Shown one piece after another: positions 6,251 to 13,066 of a stretch of DNA of 15,508 nucleotides. The DNA is from Candidatus Falkowiibacteriota bacterium. GTDB lineage: Bacteria; Patescibacteria; ABY1; BM507; UBA12075. Below the pieces are notes generated by a model. That model was not told the origin of the DNA. It was given only the letters and a program-made list of their open reading frames with translations, and searched no databases. The translations under genes and the position numbers were made by a program. Location of the stretch: contig DAOVXE010000002.1 of NCBI GenBank assembly GCA_030636285.1, positions 1-15,508 of the forward strand, in the 5' to 3' direction. Position 1 is the stretch's first letter, and every line of letters starts with the position of its first letter.

Positions 6251-7396
6251 ATGACCGGCGCAACGACAAATAAACTTGAAAAAGGTGTTTATGAAATAAT
6301 GATTAGAGGCATTATTGGGCTTGATGTTTCGGGCATTTACGTTGCCGAAATGATTGACTATTTTAATGAGCAAGGGGCGACCCGGATTATTGAAAGAATA
6401 AACAGCGCGGGCGGGGATGTAATTGACGGTTTTAATATCGTTTCGGCAAATCTGAGGTCAGCGGCAAAGATTGAAACAATTAACGAGGGCGTTGCGGCGA
6501 GCATGGCGGCGATAATACTCGCGTCGGGTGATGATCGTAAAGCAATGGATTATTCAACCGCCCTGATACATGACCCTCAAACCGACGGCGAAACCCTTGA
6601 GGCAATCGAGGATGAAAACCAAAAAGCCAACCTTTTAAAAATCAAAGATAGCCTTGTTAAGATTTTAACCGACGCTTGCGGAAAGTCCAAAAACGTCGTT
6701 TCAAATATCATGAGCCGCGAAACAGTCATGACCGCGCGCGAGCAAAAAGATTTTGGGCTTGTTGACATAGTAGTAAAATCCCGCGTTGAAAAGCCCGACG
6801 TTAAAAACCTTTCGCTTACTGAGTTAATGAATGTTTGCAAAGAACTAATACCGGATAAGTCATTTTCTAAATTTAATAAAATGGAAAAATTCACGCATTA
6901 CTTAAAACTCAACGCCGACGCAAGTGAGGACAACGTATTAAAAGCGGTTGAGGCTATCAGCAAAACCGCCATAGATAATGCCGCCAAGCTTACAACGGCA
7001 ACCGATCAGCTTGCCCAAAGCCAAGCCGACCTGAAAATTTCCAACGATAAGCTGAAAAGCTTGCATGATCAGAGCGTAAAAATCGCGGTTGATAATGCCA
7101 TTGATACCGGAAAATTTGCCGCCGAACAACGCGATAAACTGACTGAGCAAGCCGGGAAAAATCTTGAATTTTTCAACGAAATGGTTGAGACAATGCCGGT
7201 AATTCATCAATCGGTTTTATCTCAGTTGGAAAATAAATCCGATAAGGATAAGGACAAAGATAAGGACAAAAAAGATTGGGATTATTACCAGAATAATGAC
7301 CCGGTTTTTCTGACCAATCTTGAAATCAGTGATCCGGTTGAGTACGGAAAGCTTTTCAAGGAATATTGGGGCGAAGAATACCAACCCGCAAAATAG
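6251..7396 (+). CDS. Head maturation protease (ClpP-like) fused to scaffold domain
   Basis: From ATG 6251 the protein has 381 aa. A TTG at 6230 would add seven residues but is a poorer start for this type of organism. The N-terminal half is a ClpP/S14-type serine protease: 'ERINSAGGDVIDGFNI' (about 48-63), catalytic Ser84 in EGVAASMAA, and His107 in ALIHDPQ. The third position, in 'SRETVMTAREQKDFGLVD', is Glu157, where host ClpP has Asp; Glu is common in phage members. Such proteases cleave scaffold and capsid proteins during head maturation. Residues from about 211 on form a helical scaffold part, with a coiled-coil-like segment 'TTATDQLAQSQADLKISNDK', a Lys-Asp repeat and an acidic aromatic C-terminus. 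This is the same arrangement as Mu gpI/gpZ. Confidence 0.9.
   Translation: MTGATTNKLEKGVYEIMIRGIIGLDVSGIYVAEMIDYFNEQGATRIIERINSAGGDVIDGFNIVSANLRSAAKIETINEGVAASMAAIILASGDDRKAMDYSTALIHDPQTDGETLEAIEDENQKANLLKIKDSLVKILTDACGKSKNVVSNIMSRETVMTAREQKDFGLVDIVVKSRVEKPDVKNLSLTELMNVCKELIPDKSFSKFNKMEKFTHYLKLNADASEDNVLKAVEAISKTAIDNAAKLTTATDQLAQSQADLKISNDKLKSLHDQSVKIAVDNAIDTGKFAAEQRDKLTEQAGKNLEFFNEMVETMPVIHQSVLSQLENKSDKDKDKDKDKKDWDYYQNNDPVFLTNLEISDPVEYGKLFKEYWGEEYQPAK
6881..7396 (+). CDS. Scaffold protein from internal in-frame start (Mu gpZ-like)
   Basis: An in-frame ATG at 6881 (codon 211 of the protease-scaffold gene) lies in an A-rich leader, 'atttaataaaATGg', like the starts of other genes in this window. 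The product would be 171 aa and begins MEKFTHYLKLNADASEDNV. That opening resembles the N-termini of free-standing scaffold proteins ('M.K...LL.L.ADATE..V') in related phages. The start lies where the protease domain ends. In phage Mu and in lambda (Nu3), scaffold is made this way from the end of the protease gene. Expression here is inferred, not shown. Confidence 0.55.
   Translation: MEKFTHYLKLNADASEDNVLKAVEAISKTAIDNAAKLTTATDQLAQSQADLKISNDKLKSLHDQSVKIAVDNAIDTGKFAAEQRDKLTEQAGKNLEFFNEMVETMPVIHQSVLSQLENKSDKDKDKDKDKKDWDYYQNNDPVFLTNLEISDPVEYGKLFKEYWGEEYQPAK
7241..7270 (+). repeat. Short tandem repeat encoding (Asp-Lys)5
   Basis: Five 6-base units, GATAAG or GACAAA, encode DKDKDKDKDK near the C-terminus of the protease-scaffold protein. 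The run separates the helical scaffold from the C-terminal 'WDYYQNNDPVFL...' segment, so it probably acts as a flexible charged linker. Unit count may vary between strains by slippage without breaking the frame. Confidence 0.75.
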
Positions 7397-7429
7397 TAAT
7401 TCAGTTATAAACACTTAATATTTAAGATC

Positions 7430-8371
7430 ATGGCAGAAATTCGCCCGATAAAATTCAGTCAGGAACTCCAAAAAGAATTATTTCCTGATAATGCTTTTTA
7501 CAAAAAATCCATTTCCGAAACAGGAATTGGGATTGATGTTGAAACCGTTCAAATTCCTCAAGCCGCCGCCGCCGGTGACGTCGGTATTGGCGTACCCGGT
7601 GCTTTACCGCTGACCATTACAGAGCGAACCGACGACATTAAAAGCTATCCGGTTCAACAGTTGTATATGCTTGAGCCTAAACTGATTACCGACGAAAATG
7701 AGATTGTCGTAAACTACAACAAGCGCGCGGATATTCAGACCGCTATGGCATCGGCAATAAACTCCAAGGCGGCTGATATTGCCGCAACCGCTTGGGGTGC
7801 AAACCTCGCCGGTAATATGGTCAGAACATCGGACACCGCAGTAAGAGTAACCGAAGTTGTCGGGGCGACCGGTAACCGCAAGCGCCTCGCATACGCTGAC
7901 CTTGCCGCCTTGAATGGTATTATGAACCGCCAAAACGCCCCCGCGGGCGGGTCATGGTACGGGGTTCTTACCGCGGCAATGATTGATGATATTTTCCTGA
8001 TTGACAAATTGACCGACATGGATAAGGTGCAATTAGCCCTTATCAAAACCGGCAAAATAGGGGTCATTTTCGGGGTTAGTTTTGTGTTGAGGCATAACGC
8101 GACCTTGGGACACGCGGGTTTACTTTATGACAATACCGCGACCCCCGTAAAAAGCGCCGTTGATGCCGCCGTTGCCGCCGCTGATAATGCCGCCTCTTTT
8201 GTCTGGAACTCGCGCCTTGTGCGCCATGCAGAGGGACACGCCAAAACCTATATCGACCGCGATAAGCCCGAATATCTTGGTACTGTAATTAACTCAAAGG
8301 TACGGTTTGGAGCAACCTTTAATAGAACCGATGAGGTTGGAATTGTTGCAATTATCGAAACCGCCGGTTAA
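7430..8371 (+). CDS. Major capsid protein
   Basis: This 313-aa protein follows the protease-scaffold gene, the standard place for the major head protein (Mu gpT position). Features are an N-terminal 'IKFSQELQKELFPDNAFYKKS', then 'VETVQIPQAAAAGD', and 'YMLEPKLITDENEIVVNYNKRADIQTAM' as a spine-helix-like region. These are followed by 'SWYGVLTAAMIDDIF', 'GKIGVIFGVSFVLRHN' and a closing 'GTVINSKVRFGATFNRTDEVGIVAIIE' strand pair. The pattern fits HK97-fold capsid proteins of Bacteroidota phages. The N-terminal 25 residues lack an obvious long scaffold-like delta domain, which fits with scaffold being supplied by the preceding gene. The ATG lies in 'taagatcATGg'. Confidence 0.85.
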   Translation: MAEIRPIKFSQELQKELFPDNAFYKKSISETGIGIDVETVQIPQAAAAGDVGIGVPGALPLTITERTDDIKSYPVQQLYMLEPKLITDENEIVVNYNKRADIQTAMASAINSKAADIAATAWGANLAGNMVRTSDTAVRVTEVVGATGNRKRLAYADLAALNGIMNRQNAPAGGSWYGVLTAAMIDDIFLIDKLTDMDKVQLALIKTGKIGVIFGVSFVLRHNATLGHAGLLYDNTATPVKSAVDAAVAAADNAASFVWNSRLVRHAEGHAKTYIDRDKPEYLGTVINSKVRFGATFNRTDEVGIVAIIETAG

Positions 8372-8382
8372 AAATCAGCATT

Positions 8383-8613
8383 ATGGTTGCGATATGTGTT
8401 AACAAGGAATTGATAAAAAAAAGCGCGGCATATTTCGATAACAATTCAGAGTTAAGCGAAATATACGTTTCGGGCGACGGGCAATTTTTTTATAAGGTCA
8501 ACAAAGCCGGGTATCATCTTAGTGTAAGCGGCGAAAAGCTTTATAAGGTTACCCGCGAAATGGCAAAGCCCAAGCCCAAGCCCGCGCAGAAAACTACTAA
8601 AAAACCTGAATAA
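8383..8613 (+). CDS. Small conserved-type protein after the capsid gene
   Basis: This 76-aa protein has an N-terminal globular part with 'EIYVSGDGQFFYKVNKAGYHLS' and a C-terminal low-complexity tail of Lys-Pro units (AKPKPKPAQKTTKKPE). Small proteins with a 'DGQ.F.....A..H' pattern after the major capsid gene are common in Bacteroidota Mu-like prophages. Their role is unknown, and head completion or capsid accessory function is inferred from position. Its stop overlaps the next start by one base (TAATG), so it is almost certainly translated with its neighbours. Confidence 0.62.
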   Translation: MVAICVNKELIKKSAAYFDNNSELSEIYVSGDGQFFYKVNKAGYHLSVSGEKLYKVTREMAKPKPKPAQKTTKKPE

Positions 8614-10118
8614 TGGGAAAAATAACGTTTGAAGTTGGTCAGGGCGGTCTTGGTCGTCCGTTAGCGGGAAAAGATTATTATTCCGGGTTTTTGTTTGATT
8701 CAGACGTTTACCCGTCGGGCATGAGCGCGGGCGAACCGATCAAATTATTGGGGTCTTTACAAGATGCTGAAAATTTAGGGATACTTGATACCGGCGTTGG
8801 CGAAACCGTCGCGACCGGGGGGCAAATTACAGTAACCGCCGCGGGCGCGGCGGGTGATACAAGGACGGTTGCAATAAAACCGACCCTTGGCGATTCAATT
8901 GAACTTGGTGCGGCTATTGAGGCAAGCGGCGACGACGCCGACGCGGTTGCCGCTAAAATTGCCGCCGCCATTAATGCACGTACCGCCGAACATGGATTTA
9001 CAGCAAGCGCGGCGTTGGCGGTTGTTACCCTTGTAATGGCTCCAAATTGGGGGCAAGCGTTTAATACCGCGGGGCTTTCTGAGGCATCCGACGGCGCGGG
9101 AACTTCAACCGTTGTACAATTTGATAGCGGCGTTGGCTCAGATATATCGGTTATGCACTATCATATTTCTGAGTTTTTCCGCTTGCAACCTCAAGGGTTG
9201 CTTTGGTTCGGCATTTACGATGAGGTCGCCGGTTTAGATGGTCAGGATATTCAAGATATTGTTAACGAATCGAACGGTGATATAAGGCAATTGGCGGTAT
9301 ATCTCAAAACGTCTTGGTTGGCGGCTGACATAGGTATAATTCAATCGGCAATTGAAGCCCTGCAAGTTGAATATAAGCGCTTAAATGGCATTTATGCCGC
9401 TGATCAGACGGGCGACACTTTAAGCGCGCTCGTTGATTTGCGTACCGGGTCAAATGACCGGGTAAGCGCTTGCATTGGCGCGGATGGCGGCGGCGAGGGT
9501 TTCAGGTTGATTGATGTAATGGGTATTTCAATTTCATGTATTGGCGCAATGCTTGGCGTAACAGCCGTTGCCGCGGTGCATGAAAATATTGGTTGGGTTG
9601 GTAAATTTGAGATCAGCGGCGACGGTGAACTTGATACGCTCGCCTTTACAACCGGTGATTTGTATAAATCCGTTTCAACGCCAACCCTTGCATTACTGGA
9701 AAATAGGGGTTACGTATATGCCCGTAAATATATCGGGCGTTCCGGTTCATTTTTCAATGATTCGGCAACAAACGTTACGGTATCGAGCGATTACGCATAT
9801 ATCGAAAACGGGCGTACCATTGACAAAGCCATACGCGGAATTAATGAGGCTTTAACCGATTATCTCAATTCACCCTTGTACGTTGATCCTAATACCGGGC
9901 GATTGTCGGAATTGACAATTGAAATTTTCCGCAATGCCGCAAGTATTCCGCTTGTTGTCATGCTTACCGACGGCGAACTTTCTGGTTATGAGGTAATAAT
10001 TGATCCTGAGCAAAATGTTCTTTCAACTTCAAAAATTGAGATTACTGTCAAGCTTGTACCGGTTGGCGTTGCTCGCGAGATCGTTGTAAATATCGGTTAT
10101 ACCGTATCACTTGTTTAA
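8613..10118 (+). CDS. Contractile tail sheath protein, DUF2586-like
   Basis: This 501-aa protein begins MGKITFEVGQGGLGRPLAG, a typical DUF2586 sheath start. The C-terminal third has 'RSGSFFNDSATNVTVSSDYAYIENGRTIDKAIRGI', then 'LYVDPNTGRLSE' and a closing 'SKIEITVKLVPVGVAREIVVNIGYTV' strand, as sheath proteins have. The sheath contracts to drive the tube through the host envelope. Residues about 64-175 look like an inserted beta-sandwich domain (GGQITVTAAGAAGDTRTVAI, a helix 'DDADAVAAKIAAAINA', then 'HGFTASAALAVVTLVMAP'). After it the sheath fold resumes with 'HYHISEFFRLQPQGLLWF'. The insert is probably exposed on the tail surface. Confidence 0.87.
   Translation: MGKITFEVGQGGLGRPLAGKDYYSGFLFDSDVYPSGMSAGEPIKLLGSLQDAENLGILDTGVGETVATGGQITVTAAGAAGDTRTVAIKPTLGDSIELGAAIEASGDDADAVAAKIAAAINARTAEHGFTASAALAVVTLVMAPNWGQAFNTAGLSEASDGAGTSTVVQFDSGVGSDISVMHYHISEFFRLQPQGLLWFGIYDEVAGLDGQDIQDIVNESNGDIRQLAVYLKTSWLAADIGIIQSAIEALQVEYKRLNGIYAADQTGDTLSALVDLRTGSNDRVSACIGADGGGEGFRLIDVMGISISCIGAMLGVTAVAAVHENIGWVGKFEISGDGELDTLAFTTGDLYKSVSTPTLALLENRGYVYARKYIGRSGSFFNDSATNVTVSSDYAYIENGRTIDKAIRGINEALTDYLNSPLYVDPNTGRLSELTIEIFRNAASIPLVVMLTDGELSGYEVIIDPEQNVLSTSKIEITVKLVPVGVAREIVVNIGYTVSLV
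8802..9137 (+). other. Beta-rich domain inserted in the sheath protein
   Basis: This part of the sheath gene (residues about 64-175) interrupts the usual link between 'AENLGI' and the 'EFFR' helix. It has two beta-rich halves around a helix that reads DADAVAAKIAAAINAR. Ala, Gly and Thr dominate and GC content is visibly higher than in the flanks. Similar Ig-like or 'sheath insertion' domains decorate other phage sheaths. The boundaries are estimated by eye. Confidence 0.5.
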
Positions 10119-10130
10119 AAATTTATTGAT

Positions 10131-10469
10131 ATGACACAAATAAAATATCCTTTTGGCGCGGCTGATCAGGTCGCCTTAACCGCAACCGGGGCGCAAGCCA
10201 TTGCGGTTGATAATGCCATGACCGTTATTGACGGGGTAACCGTTCAAGCAACCGGCAACCGTACCATTAATTTAACCATTGATGACGACGTACCGGTTGG
10301 CGCAAAAATGTTTATAAAAACCAAAACAAACGCAACGGAAACAACCGCTTACGGTACGGGAATGTTGGGGGCGACCTTAACAGGAGTTGCCGGTAAAACT
10401 TTCGGCGTCCTTTTTGTTTTTGACGGGACAAATTTTGTTGAGGCGGGTACGCCGGTACAAGTTGATTAA
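10131..10469 (+). CDS. Small beta-rich virion protein of unknown role
   Basis: This 112-aa protein lies between sheath and tube. It starts MTQIKYPFGAADQVAL. It is composed of short strands rich in Thr, Ala, Val and Asn ('ATGNRTINLTIDDDVPVGAKMFIKTKTN') and ends in 'FGVLFVFDGTNFVEAGTPV'. There are no cysteines, signal peptide or membrane segment. Similar small beta-sandwich proteins occur among structural genes of Bacteroidota phages, where I would expect decoration or tail surface roles. I cannot name a family. The position suggests a structural protein; its function is not known. Confidence 0.6.
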   Translation: MTQIKYPFGAADQVALTATGAQAIAVDNAMTVIDGVTVQATGNRTINLTIDDDVPVGAKMFIKTKTNATETTAYGTGMLGATLTGVAGKTFGVLFVFDGTNFVEAGTPVQVD

Positions 10470-10486
10470 TTCTAAACTTTTGAGAT

Positions 10487-10903
10487 ATGGCACAACCATT
10501 AGTTAACGGGCGCGCGTATGATTATGTTGATATTCAATTATCAATATTGGGCGCGCAACTAAACGGAATTACCGAAGTAAATTATACATCCGAGCAAGAA
10601 AAGGTAAATAATTTTGGTACGGGCTTTTATCCGGTTTCTCGCGGTCATGGCGCGCGGGATTCAAGCGGCTCGCTTGGTATCAATATGAATGAAGTTGAGG
10701 CGTTGCGAAATGTTGCCCCCGGCGGCGATTTACTCGACTTGCCCGCCTTTGATATTGTCATAGTATTCGGCAATGTTCAAAACCCCAAAACGCACGTTGT
10801 AAAAAATTGTGAGTTTTTAAATGACGGGGTTGAGGCGGCTCAAGGCGATACCGCAATAAATCGCTCATTCGATTTTGTTGCCTCGCATATTCAGTATAAT
10901 TAA
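10487..10903 (+). CDS. Tail tube protein
   Basis: This 138-aa protein follows the sheath gene, with one small gene between. Typical elements are 'NGRAYDYVDIQLSILG' at the start, 'ITEVNYTSEQEKVNNFGTGFYPVSRGHG', 'SSGSLGINMNEVEALRN' and the closing 'KNCEFLNDGVEAAQGDTAINRSFDFVAS'. The last element is the strand-turn-strand found in myovirus tube proteins (Mu gpM/gp40 role). The tube is the rigid inner pipe around the tape measure. The length agrees with the family. Confidence 0.85.
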   Translation: MAQPLVNGRAYDYVDIQLSILGAQLNGITEVNYTSEQEKVNNFGTGFYPVSRGHGARDSSGSLGINMNEVEALRNVAPGGDLLDLPAFDIVIVFGNVQNPKTHVVKNCEFLNDGVEAAQGDTAINRSFDFVASHIQYN

Positions 10904-10911
10904 AACCGGGT

Positions 10912-11220
10912 ATGAAAGGTAAAACAATCATAAAGCGCGAGGGCGCGCAAGTTGATAGTTATACGGCAACCTATGAGGGGAAAGAGTACGGTTATAAAAT
11001 TCAAGACCCGACATTTGACCAACTCAGCGCGGCGCTTGCTGAGTCAATCGGGCTGACCGGAAAATTAAACATGGCGGGCGGCGGCAAGGTGATTTGGGAA
11101 CTTTGTTGCTCTGAGCGCGATGAGGAAATTGAGCAAACCCCGCGTTTTTTGCTTTCTATTTGTATTGAACTTTATAACGAATACGTTTTACCCGCCGATG
11201 CTGAGATAAAAAAAAATTAG
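10912..11220 (+). CDS. Tail assembly chaperone, short form (G-like)
   Basis: This 102-aa protein lies between tail tube and tape measure, which is where tail assembly chaperones are found. It has an N-terminal strand region (YTATYEGKEYGYKIQD), helix 'TFDQLSAALAESIG' and a C-terminal helical segment 'TPRFLLSICIELYNEYVL'. It ends with ATA AAA AAA AAT TAG across a run of nine A (11208-11216). Chaperones of this type coat the tape measure during tail assembly and leave before completion. A longer form is made by frameshifting (see the 10912-11393 entry). Confidence 0.82.
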   Translation: MKGKTIIKREGAQVDSYTATYEGKEYGYKIQDPTFDQLSAALAESIGLTGKLNMAGGGKVIWELCCSERDEEIEQTPRFLLSICIELYNEYVLPADAEIKKN

Positions 11221-11393
11221 AGCAATACGCGCTTGATAGTACGAAAATCGGACACGCTCATATTATTGCGCTGATCCGATTTTTTTATAAGGTTGACCCG
11301 GCTGAATTGGACATTGACAAATTTGCACAACTGCAAGCCGAACTTATTTATTTATCGAAAATAGGGCTTTTAAACATTACGATAAATGGCTGA
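10912..11393 (+). CDS. Tail assembly chaperone, -1 frameshifted long form (GT-like)
   Basis: If ribosomes slip back one base on the run of nine A (heptamer A AAA AAA at 11208-11214), translation continues 'KLEQYALDSTKIGHAHIIAL' and on to a TGA at 11391-11393. This gives about 160 aa in place of 102. The extension has no ATG, GTG or other plausible independent start, stays open for about 59 codons and ends 8 nt inside the tape measure gene, so it fills the gap exactly. It reads as a helical domain (IRFFYKVDPAELDIDKFAQL) like T domains elsewhere. The same arrangement is known in lambda G/GT and in Mu gp41/gp42-type chaperones. The +1 frame closes after eight codons. Confidence 0.82.
11208..11216 (+). 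promoter_or_regulatory. Ribosomal -1 frameshift site (A9)
   Basis: There are nine consecutive A at the end of the chaperone gene. In the zero frame they read (AT)A AAA AAA AA(T). The heptamer A AAA AAA fits the X-XXY-YYZ slippery rule with full re-pairing of both tRNAs. An inverted repeat (AAAATCGGA 11244-11252 with TCCGATTTT 11275-11283) lies about 29 nt downstream, farther than usual for a stimulator. Polymerase slippage on A9 could give the same product. Confidence 0.78.
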
Positions 11394-13065
11394 TACTGAA
11401 AGGGTAACATATATTATTGAATTGCGCGACCGCGTTACGAGATCATTGAGAAACGTAAACAAAGGCATCGCACGAACCGATAAGTCATTTAATAAGCTTT
11501 CAAGTACGCTTATACGCTTTGCAGGGTTTGCCGCCATTGCCCGCGGGCTTTCAAAATCTATACAAAAAATGGCTGTTTTTGAGGAAACGGCAAGCAACCT
11601 TTCAGCCATTACCGGCGCGGTCGGTAAAGACCTCGATTTTTTAAAGCGCAAAGCCATTGAATTAGGATCAAAAACGAGTAAATCAAGTATTCAAGCCCTT
11701 GAGGGCATGAAATTGATTGCATCGGCAAAGCCCGAACTTTTAAGCAATGCCGCCGCGCTTGCCGGGGTAACAAAAGAGGCGATTACACTTGCCGAGGCGA
11801 GCGGCTTGACCTTACCCGACGCCGCTAAAGCGTTAACATCCTCTTTAAATCAATTTGGTTTATCGGCTGATCAGTCAAGCCGGGTTATAAATGTACTCGC
11901 CGCCGGTTCAAAATTTGCCGCCGCTGAGATACCGGATTTATCAACCTCGCTTGAGGAATTTGGGGGCGTTGCTGACTCGCTTAATATATCACTTGAGCAA
12001 TCAGCCGCGAGCGTTGAAACATTAAGTACAAAAGGGCTAAAGGGCGCGCGCGCGGGTATCCAACTCCGAAACGTATTTTTAAAGCTTGGATCATCAACCG
12101 ATAAAAACCTTAACCCCAAAATTGTCGGCTTATCCAAAGCCCTTGAAAACCTTGCCGGGATCGAAGATGATACAACCGCGCTGACAAAAATGTTCGGGCG
12201 TCAAAATGTACTTGCCGCTCAAACGCTCATTAAGCAACGCGACCGGGTTGACGAACTTACAAACGCCATGACCGGTACAACTATTGCATACGAGCAAGCC
12301 TCTATAAATACCGATAATTTAACGACTGACACAAAATTGCTTTCATCCGCTTGGGAAGGGTTTATTTTGAATCTTAACAAAGGCGAGGGGGCAATTACAA
12401 ATTTTGCACGAAAGGCAACGCAAGGGCTTACCCGAATCATTTCAAACATGGACGATCTTAACCGGTCAACCGCTGAAATTGCCGCAAGTCAAACCGAGAG
12501 AAGATTTGCAGATTTTGCCGAAACCTTAACCGGCGGCGAGGGTAAAGAGGATATACGCCAAGCCATAATTGATGAAATAGGGCGCGCCCGCGCAATGCAA
12601 ACAAGTTGGAATAAAACGATTGAGGAATTGGGCGGTATGGAAAAAGCGGGCAAAACGCGGAAAATTAGCCGCAATGTTGCGCGCTCGCTTGGACTTATTG
12701 ACGCCGAAAATGAATTTACTCGCGAGGTTGCTTTTGAAGCATACCAAGGGCTTAAAAAATACCGGGATGAATTAATGAAAATATTGGGTAATGAGGATGA
12801 GTTAAATAAATTCATGGAAAACTTAAAACCCGAGCCATTTGTTGACCCGACAAAAATAACGCCCGAAGTAACAGCGGCGGCACAAAAGCAGATTCAAACC
12901 ATTACCGGCGCGGCTCCGAAAACGTTTAATATAAATATTGAAAAACTTGTTGAAAACTTTGAGGTTATTACGGAAAATTTAACCGAAGGATCAGAGGATA
13001 TAAAGCGCAAAATCGCTTTAACGCTTGCCGAGGCACTTGCCGACGTTCAACCCATAACTGACTAA
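11386..13065 (+). CDS. Tail tape measure protein
   Basis: This 559-aa, mostly helical, Ala/Ser/Leu-rich protein is the longest product in the window. It begins MADTERVTYIIELRDRVTRSL. The N-terminal 330 residues carry the phage tape measure core: 'FEETASNLSAITGAVGKDLDFLKRKAIELG', 'LTLPDAAKALTSSLNQFG', 'DLSTSLEEFGGVADSLNISLEQSA' and 'GARAGIQLRNVFLKL'. The rest is charged and helical. Tape measure proteins fill the tube, set tail length and are ejected first. At about 0.15 nm per helical residue, 559 residues would give at most about 84 nm of tail. No lysozyme or peptidase domain is visible. It overlaps the frameshifted chaperone by 8 nt. Confidence 0.92.
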   Translation: MADTERVTYIIELRDRVTRSLRNVNKGIARTDKSFNKLSSTLIRFAGFAAIARGLSKSIQKMAVFEETASNLSAITGAVGKDLDFLKRKAIELGSKTSKSSIQALEGMKLIASAKPELLSNAAALAGVTKEAITLAEASGLTLPDAAKALTSSLNQFGLSADQSSRVINVLAAGSKFAAAEIPDLSTSLEEFGGVADSLNISLEQSAASVETLSTKGLKGARAGIQLRNVFLKLGSSTDKNLNPKIVGLSKALENLAGIEDDTTALTKMFGRQNVLAAQTLIKQRDRVDELTNAMTGTTIAYEQASINTDNLTTDTKLLSSAWEGFILNLNKGEGAITNFARKATQGLTRIISNMDDLNRSTAEIAASQTERRFADFAETLTGGEGKEDIRQAIIDEIGRARAMQTSWNKTIEELGGMEKAGKTRKISRNVARSLGLIDAENEFTREVAFEAYQGLKKYRDELMKILGNEDELNKFMENLKPEPFVDPTKITPEVTAAAQKQIQTITGAAPKTFNINIEKLVENFEVITENLTEGSEDIKRKIALTLAEALADVQPITD

Positions 13066-13066
13066 T

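Noticed and set aside
7217..8067. Minus-strand ORFs opposite the scaffold and capsid genes (65-110 codons)
   Set aside because: They lie fully within strong + strand genes and show no motif or plausible promoter.
11217..11385. Independent small gene in the gap before the tape measure gene
   Set aside because: No frame here has a usable start. The open frame is the -1 continuation of the chaperone gene, so the frameshift is the better explanation.
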